Shown in pieces: positions 9,001 to 14,566 of a stretch of 18,277 nt of DNA. Within the stretch, counting starts at the first letter, position 1, and the number at the start of each line of letters is the position of its first letter. The stretch lies in assembly GCF_964187505.1 (NCBI RefSeq), contig NZ_CAXLML010000127.1:1-18277 (forward strand), given 5' to 3'. The notes beneath the pieces were generated by a model. The model saw only the letters and a list, made by a program, of their open reading frames with translations, searched no databases and was not told the DNA's origin. The position numbers and the translations under genes are program-made. Source of the DNA: Chordibacter forsetii. Its GTDB lineage: Bacteria; Verrucomicrobiota; Verrucomicrobiia; Opitutales; Seribacteraceae.

Positions 9001-9082
9001 GGACGCACTTTTTAATAAATTTTCGATATTGCCGCCCCTTAAGGGATTGCATGATCGATTGAACGGGTGAAAACAAACTCAT
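6074..9082 (-). CDS. secA: Preprotein translocase ATPase SecA
   Basis: SecA is the ATPase motor that drives unfolded preproteins through SecYEG at the inner membrane. The 1002-residue protein has Walker A ATGEGKT at 121-127, the DEAD-type box IIDEAD ending at Asp231 followed by DEARTPLIISGP, and motor domain 2 with VLVGTASVESSE and TNMAGRGTDIKLG plus RQLRGRCARQGD. It ends in the SEC-C zinc tail CPCGSGKKYKKCCG (Cys984, 986, 995, 996), usually involved in SecB and lipid contact. It is about 100 residues longer than E. coli SecA. Most of the excess lies between residues 246 and 442, in the preprotein cross-linking region, and is charged and helical. A Pro/Ala/Ser-rich linker of about 50 residues precedes the zinc tail. 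The same-strand neighbour UDP-glucuronate decarboxylase ends 30 bases upstream. No Shine-Dalgarno precedes the ATG. Confidence 0.98.
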   Translation of the reverse strand: MSLFSPVQSIMQSLKGRQYRKFIKKCVPVVTRINELEKELQSLSDDQLRAKTDEFMQRYKDGTSLDDLLPEAFAVVKNGARRICGKTIDVCDQPIEWQMVHYDVQLIGGMALHERHIAEMATGEGKTLVSTCPLYLNALSGQNCQLVTVNDYLARRDSNWMGALFEFLGLKVGCIQNSMPSSERRDMYAKNITYGTASEFGFDYLRDNGMATSQEDQVQRDHFFCIIDEADSILIDEARTPLIISGPMREDNPLPFSEMKPLVTKLVDAQVRQCNRLAEDAKRVLTSDESDEDVLDEATGKLYQVKRGLPTHRQFMRMMEDAKIRKRFEKFDLEMNSDYNKERAHNLKEELHYVIDEKNQQADLTEQGRGLISPSDPEGFVIPDLATTYVEIDRKKTLSDEEKRQEREQAELEFQVKSERIHTISQLLRAFALYEKDKEYVVQGGKVMIVDENTGRLMPGRRWSNGLHQAVESKEGVQIEKETKTYATITIQNYFRMYDKLSGMTGTAETEAGEFHDIYRLGVMVIPTHRKCVREDLNDLMFKGRRQKYNQVLEDLTEAHKRGQPVLVGTASVESSEVFGRMLKRANIRHTVLNAKFHEREAEIVAQAGQKGAVTIATNMAGRGTDIKLGEEVKELGGLLVLGTERHESRRIDRQLRGRCARQGDPGASRFYVSLEDDLMRLFANQGALSKMLEKSFGDDEMLEHGTLDWSIQNAQKKVEQQNYSIRKRLLQYDDVLNRQREIVYSIRNDVLLEEDPGKILLDLVEEEVDERLATMPENEFKATKLADMPEVESFVASWVNITFPLNLNAEEFVGLGEEGCRKLLLEKIHQAYEGKRKLEDPEQIQSLERYVVVNAVDVHWQDHLTEMEELRRSVGLRGYGQKDPLSEYKSEAFRAFEEMMGSMRSEVCTGMFRAATNLAAFENMLNTLSKSAKSTGPDSGSAAGFDRFSAPSASAPPPSAPSAPPVATPVVRDAPKVGRNDPCPCGSGKKYKKCCGIGAAS

Positions 9083-9112
9083 ATAAAAAAGGGTCGGTAC
9101 GGAAACATATGG

Positions 9113-10045
9113 CTAGCGAGATATCGCATCGCGGAAATAAGGAATGGCACGCTCCAACCCCTCAGCCAATTGAACTTTGGGCTCCCACCCCAAGACCTTC
9201 TTGGCAAGGGAAATATCGGGCTTTCGTTGAGTAGGATCATCCGAAGGAAGGGGCATTTCCACAAGTTTGGAAGATGAACCTACCTGTTTGAGTACCTGCT
9301 CGGCCAATTCGCGGATCGTGAACTCAACTGGATTTCCAATATTTATCGGGCCAACAGTTTCTTCCTGTTCCATGGTACGAAGGATTGCTTCCACCAAATC
9401 GTCGACAAAGCAAAAAGAACGAGTCTGGGATCCGTCCCCGTAGATAGTCAGGTCCTCACCTTTGAGGGCCTGTACGATGAAATTGGAAACCACCCGACCA
9501 TCGTCCGGTGCCATTCGTGGTCCGTAAGTATTGAAAATACGTACCACACGTATATCCACCTGGTTTTCCCGGTGATAATCAAAAAATAATGTCTCGGCAC
9601 AACGCTTTCCTTCGTCGTAACAAGCACGCGTACCGATTGGATTAACATTCCCCCGGTAGCTCTCGGGTTGGGGATGTATTTCCGGATCTCCGTAAACCTC
9701 AGAGGTGGATGCCTGCAAAATGCGTGCCCCCACCCGCTTAGCCAAGCCCAAACAATTAATCGCTCCCATCACCGAAGTCTTTACCGTTTTAATCGGATTA
9801 TACTGGTAATGAACCGGAGATGCCGGACAGGCCATATTGTAAATTCGATCGACCTCGACCTTAAACGGATCAATCACATCGTGACGAAGAAGTTCAAAAT
9901 TGGCATAATCTTTGAGATGAGAGACATTTTGCTTATTGCCTGTAAAGAAATTATCCAAGCAAATGACTTCATGCCCCTGTTCGAGCAAACGTTCACAAAT
10001 GTGACTACCAAGGAAACCGGCTCCTCCTGTTACTAGAGTTTTCAT
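9113..10045 (-). CDS. UDP-glucuronic acid decarboxylase (UDP-xylose synthase), SDR family
   Basis: The predicted activity is NAD+-dependent conversion of UDP-glucuronate to UDP-xylose, a precursor for polysaccharide synthesis, in the cytoplasm. The 310-residue extended SDR has the nucleotide-binding VTGGAGFLGSH (Gly7, Gly10, Gly13) and Asp31 in CLDNFFTG for the NAD ribose. It has the catalytic QASTSEVYGDP (Ser/Thr and Glu116) and YDEGKR (Tyr143, Lys147). Family-specific segments are YNMACPASPVHYQ, NPIKTVKTSVMG, GTRACYDEGKRCAETL and RIFNTYGPRM. Length and motifs match UXS rather than GalE or dTDP-glucose dehydratase. There is no membrane anchor. No glycosyltransferase or UDP-glucose dehydrogenase is nearby to show which polymer it feeds. 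It lies between tRNA-Pro and secA on the same strand. Confidence 0.9.
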   Translation of the reverse strand: MKTLVTGGAGFLGSHICERLLEQGHEVICLDNFFTGNKQNVSHLKDYANFELLRHDVIDPFKVEVDRIYNMACPASPVHYQYNPIKTVKTSVMGAINCLGLAKRVGARILQASTSEVYGDPEIHPQPESYRGNVNPIGTRACYDEGKRCAETLFFDYHRENQVDIRVVRIFNTYGPRMAPDDGRVVSNFIVQALKGEDLTIYGDGSQTRSFCFVDDLVEAILRTMEQEETVGPINIGNPVEFTIRELAEQVLKQVGSSSKLVEMPLPSDDPTQRKPDISLAKKVLGWEPKVQLAEGLERAIPYFRDAISR

Positions 10046-10087
10046 AAATTACGCAAAGATTCTATTCTAGCAGATGGTGAGGATTTG

Positions 10088-10117
10088 AAAACCTTCTTTT
10101 CGAATGGGGGAAGAAGG
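10088..10117 (-). terminator. Possible rho-independent terminator after tRNA-Pro
   Basis: On the minus strand, CCTTCTT (10117-10111) and AAGAAGG (10098-10092) form a 7-bp stem around a 12-base loop, followed directly by TTTT (10091-10088). It lies just after the tRNA-Pro gene and before the decarboxylase. The stem is AT-rich and the U-tract is short, so termination may be partial and let transcription continue into the decarboxylase and secA. Confidence 0.35.
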
Positions 10118-10126
10118 AAGAAAAAA

Positions 10127-10205
<79 letters not shown>

Positions 10206-10260
10206 CTTAGTGTCCGAAGACGAAAAAAGAAACTGCTTCATCAGAAGACCATAGTCAAGA

Positions 10261-11430
10261 CTAAGCCCCCGAGTTATAACTACAAATCCAACGAGCCGAC
10301 CAACGCTCGAACTCTCCCATCAATATCTGCTTCCTCGCCTCCTCCATTAACGAAACGAAAAAGCGCAAGTTGTGCAGGGTGAGGATGGTACCAGCCAGAG
10401 ACTCCTTTGCCTGAATAAGGTGCCGTAGGTAGGACTTTGAAAATTCGCGGGATGCTGCACAATCTGAATTTTCATCCAACGGGCTGTAATCTTCTTTAAA
10501 TTTTTCGTTTCGCAAATTTAGAGTGCCGGTTGATGTGTAAGCCATCCCATGGCGAGCCGCTCGGCTTGGCATCACACAATCAAACATATCCGCTCCCATC
10601 CCAATCATTCTTAAAAGCTGAGTAGGCGTGCCTACTCCCATTACATACCTAGGCTTTTCTAAAGGTAGTACACTCGTAGTCCAATTTACCTGTTCGAGCA
10701 TTTCCTCTTCGGTTTCTCCAACGCTTACTCCACCAACTGCATAACCAGGGAAATTCAACTCAATCAATTGCTCGGCCGATTGCCGGCGCATTTCTTCAAA
10801 CCTTCCGCCCTGAACGATACCAAATAGATTCCTCCCCTCTTTCGGTCCGGTTCCTTCTTCCCAAGCTTGCTGGCAAGCACGAGCCCACAAAGAGGTGCGA
10901 TTAACAGCACTTTCAACTTCCTTTTGAGAATCGTTTGCTGCCGGACATACATCCAGGCACATCGCTATGTCAGAACGAAGCCCGTCTTGAATGGCCACAG
11001 CCTCACGGGGACCAAGGAAAATTTCCCGGCCATCAAGGTGGGAACGAAAACGCACACCTTCATCATTGATTTTTCTTAACTTCGAAAGGCTGAATACCTG
11101 GAAACCACCACTATCGGTAAGCACCGGGCCATCCCAGTTCATAAAATCTGCAAGGCCACCCGCCTGGCGTACTACCTCCACTCCCGGTCTGAGGTTTAAA
11201 TGATAAGTATTGCCCAAAATAATAGGGGCTCGCACAACCTTTTTTAAATCTCCCGGTAAAGTACCCTTGACGGTTGCCTGTGTACCCACCGGCATAAATA
11301 CAGGAGTGCGAACAGCCCCCCTAGGTAGGTCAAGGCTACCAGCTCGAGGCCCGGTTTGATCTGAGCAATCAGATTCAATGCGGAAGTTTGAAGAGGCTAG
11401 CATGTGAGGAGGAGAAATCATTCCCGCCAC
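10261..11430 (-). CDS. tgt: tRNA-guanine transglycosylase, with altered zinc site
   Basis: Tgt swaps guanine 34 for preQ1 in tRNAs with GUN anticodons, on the way to queuosine. The 389-residue TIM barrel has the general-acid Asp106 in LTDSGGFQVF, substrate pocket Asp160/Cys162 (LDVCPA), IVQGG at 205-209, GGVSVGE at 233-239, and nucleophile Asp284 in MFDCVMPSRAARHG. Cys162 and the Val in GGVSVGE are the residues seen in bacterial preQ1-using enzymes. The zinc site is odd: the usual CxCx2C...H reads Ser322-x-Cys324-x2-Ser327, with His353 kept. The framework around it (SKSYLRHL, LTLHNLRFF) is normal. The start is uncertain: GTG 11430, ATG 11421 or ATG 11403 all precede the conserved FRIES segment, and none has a clear Shine-Dalgarno. 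Same-strand neighbours are tRNA-Pro downstream and the small paralog pair upstream. Confidence 0.94.
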   Translation of the reverse strand: MAGMISPPHMLASSNFRIESDCSDQTGPRAGSLDLPRGAVRTPVFMPVGTQATVKGTLPGDLKKVVRAPIILGNTYHLNLRPGVEVVRQAGGLADFMNWDGPVLTDSGGFQVFSLSKLRKINDEGVRFRSHLDGREIFLGPREAVAIQDGLRSDIAMCLDVCPAANDSQKEVESAVNRTSLWARACQQAWEEGTGPKEGRNLFGIVQGGRFEEMRRQSAEQLIELNFPGYAVGGVSVGETEEEMLEQVNWTTSVLPLEKPRYVMGVGTPTQLLRMIGMGADMFDCVMPSRAARHGMAYTSTGTLNLRNEKFKEDYSPLDENSDCAASREFSKSYLRHLIQAKESLAGTILTLHNLRFFVSLMEEARKQILMGEFERWSARWICSYNSGA

Positions 11431-11530
11431 AATACGGATTAGCTATGCAAAGGTAAAAGCCATATTTAATTCAATAAGCAAAAAAAAGTCATAAAGTAAC
11501 GACCCTTTTTCAAAAAGAGTATCAGAACAG

Positions 11531-11782
11531 TTAGGAAACTATACCAACCTCTTCGTCGACTAATTCTTCGCTTGGTTCCCAGCGATTTGCCCAACGATTC
11601 CACCTATCTAAACCAATAACTTCCACTTCAATGGAGTCTTTTCTCGATGCAAATTCAAACATTTCCAAAGCTGCGGAATGGTTCAGAGCCATAAAATGAC
11701 GCTGGTTTATAAAGTCAGAGCCAGAATGATAAAATTTTATACGAAATTCGAAAACTTCATCTTCAGGATTTTTTTTACCCAT
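11531..11782 (-). CDS. Small protein of unknown function, WNRWAxRWE family (second of tandem pair)
   Basis: I do not recognise this 83-residue protein. It is a clear paralog of the next gene upstream. Shared positions are FEF near residue 11, a following YH, an HF/YF-x-A block, EMF-x-x-A-x-x-K in the middle, and the C-terminal WNRWANRWE, with one single-residue gap. There is no signal peptide or membrane segment, so it is probably cytoplasmic. It is acidic, with a variable Glu-rich end (EELVDEEVGIVS). I chose the ATG at 11782 because MGKKNPEDEVFEF aligns with the paralog's start MKIDPKHDLFEF. The frame stays open to an ATG at 11887, one base after the paralog's TGA. That would add 35 Phe-rich residues encoded across the palindrome, and could be a coupled start, but it looks less like protein. 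Confidence 0.65.
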   Translation of the reverse strand: MGKKNPEDEVFEFRIKFYHSGSDFINQRHFMALNHSAALEMFEFASRKDSIEVEVIGLDRWNRWANRWEPSEELVDEEVGIVS

Positions 11783-11856
11783 AATTACTAAGGGAGTGTG
11801 GAAAAAATGACTTCGCAAATGAAAAGAATAAAAGTTATTCACAAACGAAAGAAATC

Positions 11857-11874
11857 TCCCTGCTGCAGCAGGGA
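11857..11874. repeat. Perfect 18-bp palindrome between the two paralogs
   Basis: TCCCTGCTGCAGCAGGGA is a perfect palindrome, or a 7-bp hairpin with loop TGCA. It lies in the 106-base gap between the tandem paralogs. Read on the minus strand it is followed by GATTTCTTTCGTTTG, which is T-rich but not a clean run. It could be a partial terminator, an mRNA-processing or stability element setting the ratio of the two proteins, or a dimeric-regulator site. Its isolated GC richness in an AT-rich gap makes chance less likely. Confidence 0.5.
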
Positions 11875-11888
11875 AATACTCGATCATA

Positions 11889-12131
11889 TCAGTTCAAAGA
11901 GGGGTCAGATGTGGGAAGGTCGACTTCCTCCCAGCGATCAGCCCAACGATTCCATTTTTCTACTTTATCCAACAAAGCTAAGGATGTCCGCTTGCTACAT
12001 GCATAATCAAACATTTCTTTTGCCTCATCAAAATCATGAGCCAAAAAATACTTATCGGAGAAACAAGCGGAATCTTCAATATGGTAATGAAAATGAAATT
12101 CAAAAAGGTCATGTTTTGGATCAATTTTCAT
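11889..12131 (-). CDS. Small protein of unknown function, WNRWAxRWE family (first of tandem pair)
   Basis: This 80-residue protein is unrecognised but homologous to its downstream neighbour. It starts MKIDPKHDLFEFHFHYH, has KYFLAHDFDEAKEMFDYACSK in the middle and ends in KVEKWNRWADRWEEVD plus a short polar tail. The pattern alternates aromatic and charged residues, with a short helix (DFDEAKEMFDYACSK) and a Trp-rich C-terminal helix. It looks like a compact alpha/beta cytoplasmic protein. Secretion and membrane signals are absent. Conservation between two tandem copies argues that both are real genes. The start is supported by a strong promoter whose predicted transcription start falls on or beside the ATG, and there is no Shine-Dalgarno. 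Function cannot be inferred from the neighbours. Confidence 0.72.
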   Translation of the reverse strand: MKIDPKHDLFEFHFHYHIEDSACFSDKYFLAHDFDEAKEMFDYACSKRTSLALLDKVEKWNRWADRWEEVDLPTSDPSLN

Positions 12132-12138
12132 ATACCAT

Positions 12139-12167
12139 ATTATAGCCTAAAATGATGTATTTATCAA
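12139..12167 (-). promoter_or_regulatory. Strong sigma-70 promoter, predicted leaderless transcript
   Basis: Read on the minus strand: -35 TTGATA (12167-12162, five of six consensus), a 17-base spacer, and -10 TATAAT (12144-12139, six of six). Transcription should begin near 12133-12131, so the mRNA would start at or within two bases of the ATG at 12131 and have essentially no leader. It drives the WNRWAxRWE pair. Confidence 0.7.
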
Positions 12168-12186
12168 ATATTACACTCTTTTTTTA

Positions 12187-12296
12187 TATATTTACCGACA
12201 ATCTTCTTAATAACGTATGTTTTTACGTATTTTTTCTTGTATAGCTTGTAGGATTAAAAGATTAAACTAATATCCTTTAAAGGGCTGGTAAATATA
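12187..12296. repeat. AT-rich spacer framed by a 10-bp inverted repeat
   Basis: TATATTTACC (12187-12196) and its exact complement GGTAAATATA (12287-12296) frame most of the spacer between the histidine phosphatase stop and the paralog-pair promoter. Inside is a near-tandem 12-base duplication, ACGTATGTTTTT then ACGTATTTTTTC (12213-12236), and a CCTTTAAAGG palindrome. No ORF is present. It may be a transcript-end structure for the phosphatase, or chance in AT-rich DNA. Confidence 0.3.
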
Positions 12297-12298
12297 AC

Positions 12299-12934
12299 CT
12301 AGGAATCGTCCAAAGAGTCTAAACCTTTAAGATGTGCGACATCTCCCCAACTGACAAGATTCCAATTAACTTGCGACTTTTGTATCCTGTTAATCGAACA
12401 ATTAAGCAAAAGAAAATTTCTTTCAGCTTCAAGAGAGAGTTTTAAAACCTTTCGAAAAACTGCCCCGAGGACACCTCCATGGGTCACAGCTACAACCTTT
12501 TGCCCAGGATGCTCATTGGCCAGGGTCTCAATAGCAAGAGAACAACGATCAAAAAACTGTTGAAAACTCTCTCCTCCAGGTGGTTGGTAACTTGGACCAT
12601 CTTCCATAAATGATTGAAAAGCCCTTGGTTGACTTTCTCGCATTTCATCGGTTGTTAATCCTTCGAGGACTCCCAGGTCTCTCTCTCGCAATGCAGGCAT
12701 AGGAAGGGGTTGCCAACCACTAGGATTACCAACCAGACGAGAAGTATGAAGTGCACGCTCCAAATCACTTACATATACCATATCAACCTCCTCGCCCTTC
12801 ATCCGCTCGCCTAAAGCTTGAGCCTGAGCAATTCCTCTTGGACTCAGAGCTGAGTCAGCATGTCCCTGCCAGCGACCTGACAGGTTCCATTCGGTTTCTC
12901 CGTGACGGATTAGAATTATTTCTGTTTTAGGCAT
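12299..12934 (-). CDS. Histidine phosphatase family protein (phosphoglycerate-mutase-like)
   Basis: The 211-residue cytoplasmic enzyme belongs to the branch-1 histidine phosphatases, which transfer phosphate through a phospho-histidine. Active-site elements are LIRHGETEWN (Arg10, nucleophile His11), the second arginine in SDLERALHT (Arg60), the proton donor Glu84 in RERDLGVLEG, and VTHGGVLG (His152). Length and spacing fit small cofactor-independent phosphatases such as the GpmB or CobC type rather than true cofactor-dependent phosphoglycerate mutase. No cobalamin genes are nearby, so alpha-ribazole phosphatase is not supported and the substrate is unknown. The ATG at 12934 fits the family start (a few residues before IRHG). 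It lies 102 bases downstream of the ThuA lipoprotein on the same strand. No Shine-Dalgarno or clear terminator is seen in that gap. Confidence 0.9.
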   Translation of the reverse strand: MPKTEIILIRHGETEWNLSGRWQGHADSALSPRGIAQAQALGERMKGEEVDMVYVSDLERALHTSRLVGNPSGWQPLPMPALRERDLGVLEGLTTDEMRESQPRAFQSFMEDGPSYQPPGGESFQQFFDRCSLAIETLANEHPGQKVVAVTHGGVLGAVFRKVLKLSLEAERNFLLLNCSINRIQKSQVNWNLVSWGDVAHLKGLDSLDDS

Positions 12935-13036
12935 CGTTCAAATAATTCGATCTATACACCAATCTCCGAACGATGTGTACAGGAAAAACCGAAAACTAAG
13001 AAAAAATGGGAGGCTGGATAGGCTTTAAAAACTAAA

Positions 13037-14215
13037 TTAATCCCGGAAAGGCCACTTTGGAGAACCCTTAGGATCTGCAGCCTTGGGAGATTTCCCCAAG
13101 CCGTAGTCACTTGGTTGCATGTTCTCAAGCTTCCAATAATTTTTCTGATTTTTGGTGTAACCGTAAAAGGACGGATAGAAGGGATCGACATAAGCAGCAT
13201 CCGCCTTTTGAGGAACTTCAAGCCCGCACAAGTGGTAGGTGGCATTTACAATAAGGCGGCGCAAATCTTCGCTCACCAAATCGACAGATGCACCCATCGT
13301 GGTACAAAAAGTCGTACCTTTTGATGCATTTGGGGAAACATAGGTATGGAGCCATGCAAGGGGTTGCATTGGTTTATTTTTATTGGCAACAGGTTTTGAA
13401 TCGGGACTCAGGTTAGCGGTGACCTGTCCGCGAAGCAGTATTGTGTCCTTTTCGGTCAAAGCATTAATCCCGTAAACATCTGACGGCCCAAAAACATCTT
13501 TTACACTGCGTAAAATTGGATGATTGGCATTGGCTGGTTCGACCACGCCACGGGCTCCCTCCACCTTGTGCTTGCCATGATGGCTAACCCAACCTTCGCC
13601 CATGACTTTGGGACCAAATTCCTTAAAGGTGATTTTTCCACCAAAGGATCGATCATCCAACCATTTGAATGCATGAGTGGATGTACGTATGCCAATAACA
13701 GGTTTTCCATCGTTAAGAAACCTGGTGATATATTTGGCGTCTTCGGTAGATGGATCGCGAAAACGAGTACCAATAATCATGATGTCTGCCTTATCCAAAT
13801 GGTGCCAACCTTTGATCCCCCTGTGGTTGTCTGGATCAATGTAATTTCCTCCCTCATCCCAAGAAAACAAAACTTTACAGGTAAATCCGTGCCTTTCTGC
13901 CAAAATTTTAGCAAGCATAGGCATACTTTCCTCGGTTCGATACTCTTCATCCCCTGAGATGAGAACAACGGTCTTCCCCTGCCCTGGTCCTTTTTTTCCT
14001 TTAAGGTAAAGAATCGAGGGATCCACAGGTTCATCGTCACCCAAACCTATGACTTCTTTGGTGTAATCATATGCTCCAATGGATTTTTCTACGAGGTAGT
14101 TCGATCCTTGTAGCGTTTTGGATTTGATTGTGTTTCCAACCTCAGAAAGTGAGCAAGATGAAACACCAAGAAGAAGTACAGAACAGAGAAAACTGAAAAG
14201 AAGAGAAGGTTTCAT
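13037..14215 (-). CDS. Lipoprotein with ThuA-like domain
   Basis: The 392-residue protein has a lipoprotein signal peptide: MKPSLLFSFLCSVLLLGVSS then Cys21, lipobox VSSC. It should be anchored to a membrane and face the periplasm. Residues about 22-65 are a short linker containing NYLVEKSIGAYDYTKEVIG. Residues about 80-330 are a ThuA-type glutamine-amidotransferase-like fold: KTVVLISGDEEYRTEESMPMLAKIL opens the domain, and DIMIIGTRFRDPS, KPVIGIRTSTHAF and WVSHHGKH follow. ThuA-like domains are common in Planctomycetes and Verrucomicrobia and are often linked to sugar metabolism, but their chemistry is mostly undefined. No catalytic Cys-His-Glu triad is evident, so enzymatic activity should not be assumed. 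A 51-residue lipoprotein gene lies 15 bases upstream on the same strand, and its sequence resembles residues 38-62 here. No Shine-Dalgarno precedes the ATG. Confidence 0.85.
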   Translation of the reverse strand: MKPSLLFSFLCSVLLLGVSSCSLSEVGNTIKSKTLQGSNYLVEKSIGAYDYTKEVIGLGDDEPVDPSILYLKGKKGPGQGKTVVLISGDEEYRTEESMPMLAKILAERHGFTCKVLFSWDEGGNYIDPDNHRGIKGWHHLDKADIMIIGTRFRDPSTEDAKYITRFLNDGKPVIGIRTSTHAFKWLDDRSFGGKITFKEFGPKVMGEGWVSHHGKHKVEGARGVVEPANANHPILRSVKDVFGPSDVYGINALTEKDTILLRGQVTANLSPDSKPVANKNKPMQPLAWLHTYVSPNASKGTTFCTTMGASVDLVSEDLRRLIVNATYHLCGLEVPQKADAAYVDPFYPSFYGYTKNQKNYWKLENMQPSDYGLGKSPKAADPKGSPKWPFRD

Positions 14216-14230
14216 TAAATAAAAAAATAA

Positions 14231-14386
14231 TTATTCTTCGTCTGCACCGAAAAAAGATTTAGTACCAGACCAAGCAGCCTTGGATTTTTCAGAAACATAA
14301 TTTCCAGCTTTGGTCACATAACATCCGGATAATGATAGAAGGCAGGATACAAGGATTCCTGAAATGACGATTTTTATTTTATTCAT
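14231..14386 (-). CDS. Small 51-residue lipoprotein
   Basis: This short gene encodes 51 residues starting MNKIKIVISGILVSCLLSLSG and then Cys22 (lipobox LSGC), a clear lipoprotein signal. The mature part is about 30 residues: YVTKAGNYVSEKSKAAW, then SGTKSFFGADEE and a TAA stop. GNYVSEKS..A...TK..FG.DEE resembles SNYLVEKS..AY..TK.VIG.GDDE near the start of the downstream ThuA lipoprotein. The genes are 15 bases apart and presumably cotranscribed. There is no Shine-Dalgarno; upstream is AACATTGCGCT. Small lipoproteins of this kind occur widely without known function. The signal peptide, the operon position and the shared segment together make it a believable gene despite its size. Confidence 0.7.
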   Translation of the reverse strand: MNKIKIVISGILVSCLLSLSGCYVTKAGNYVSEKSKAAWSGTKSFFGADEE

Positions 14387-14566
14387 AGCGCAATGTTTTT
14401 TTGAATTGTTTGTAAAATGCCTTAATAGGCTTAAATATTAGTAATCCATATCGGACATCTAACAAGATATTTCTTCTACGAATCGGGTAGTCCATGTTTG
14501 TTTTCTCCTTGAAACCATCTATTTTAATGTTGGCCATTTTCACTTCTTTTCCTAAACTTATATAAT

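Noticed and set aside
11404..11494. Plus-strand AGGAGGAG followed by a short open frame
   Set aside because: The Shine-Dalgarno-like string is the complement of Ser-Pro-Pro codons at the tgt N-terminus. The only start after it is ATT, and the frame ends after 24 codons.
14494..14565. Short plus-strand frame (23 codons) ending just before the desaturase ATG, as a leader peptide
   Set aside because: It has no ribosome-binding site, no regulatory codon run and no paired hairpins, so it looks like chance in AT-rich DNA.
14561..14566. TATAAT directly before the desaturase ATG as its -10 box
   Set aside because: Transcription would begin about six bases inside the gene, there is no good -35 at 17 bases, and no later Met precedes the first histidine box.
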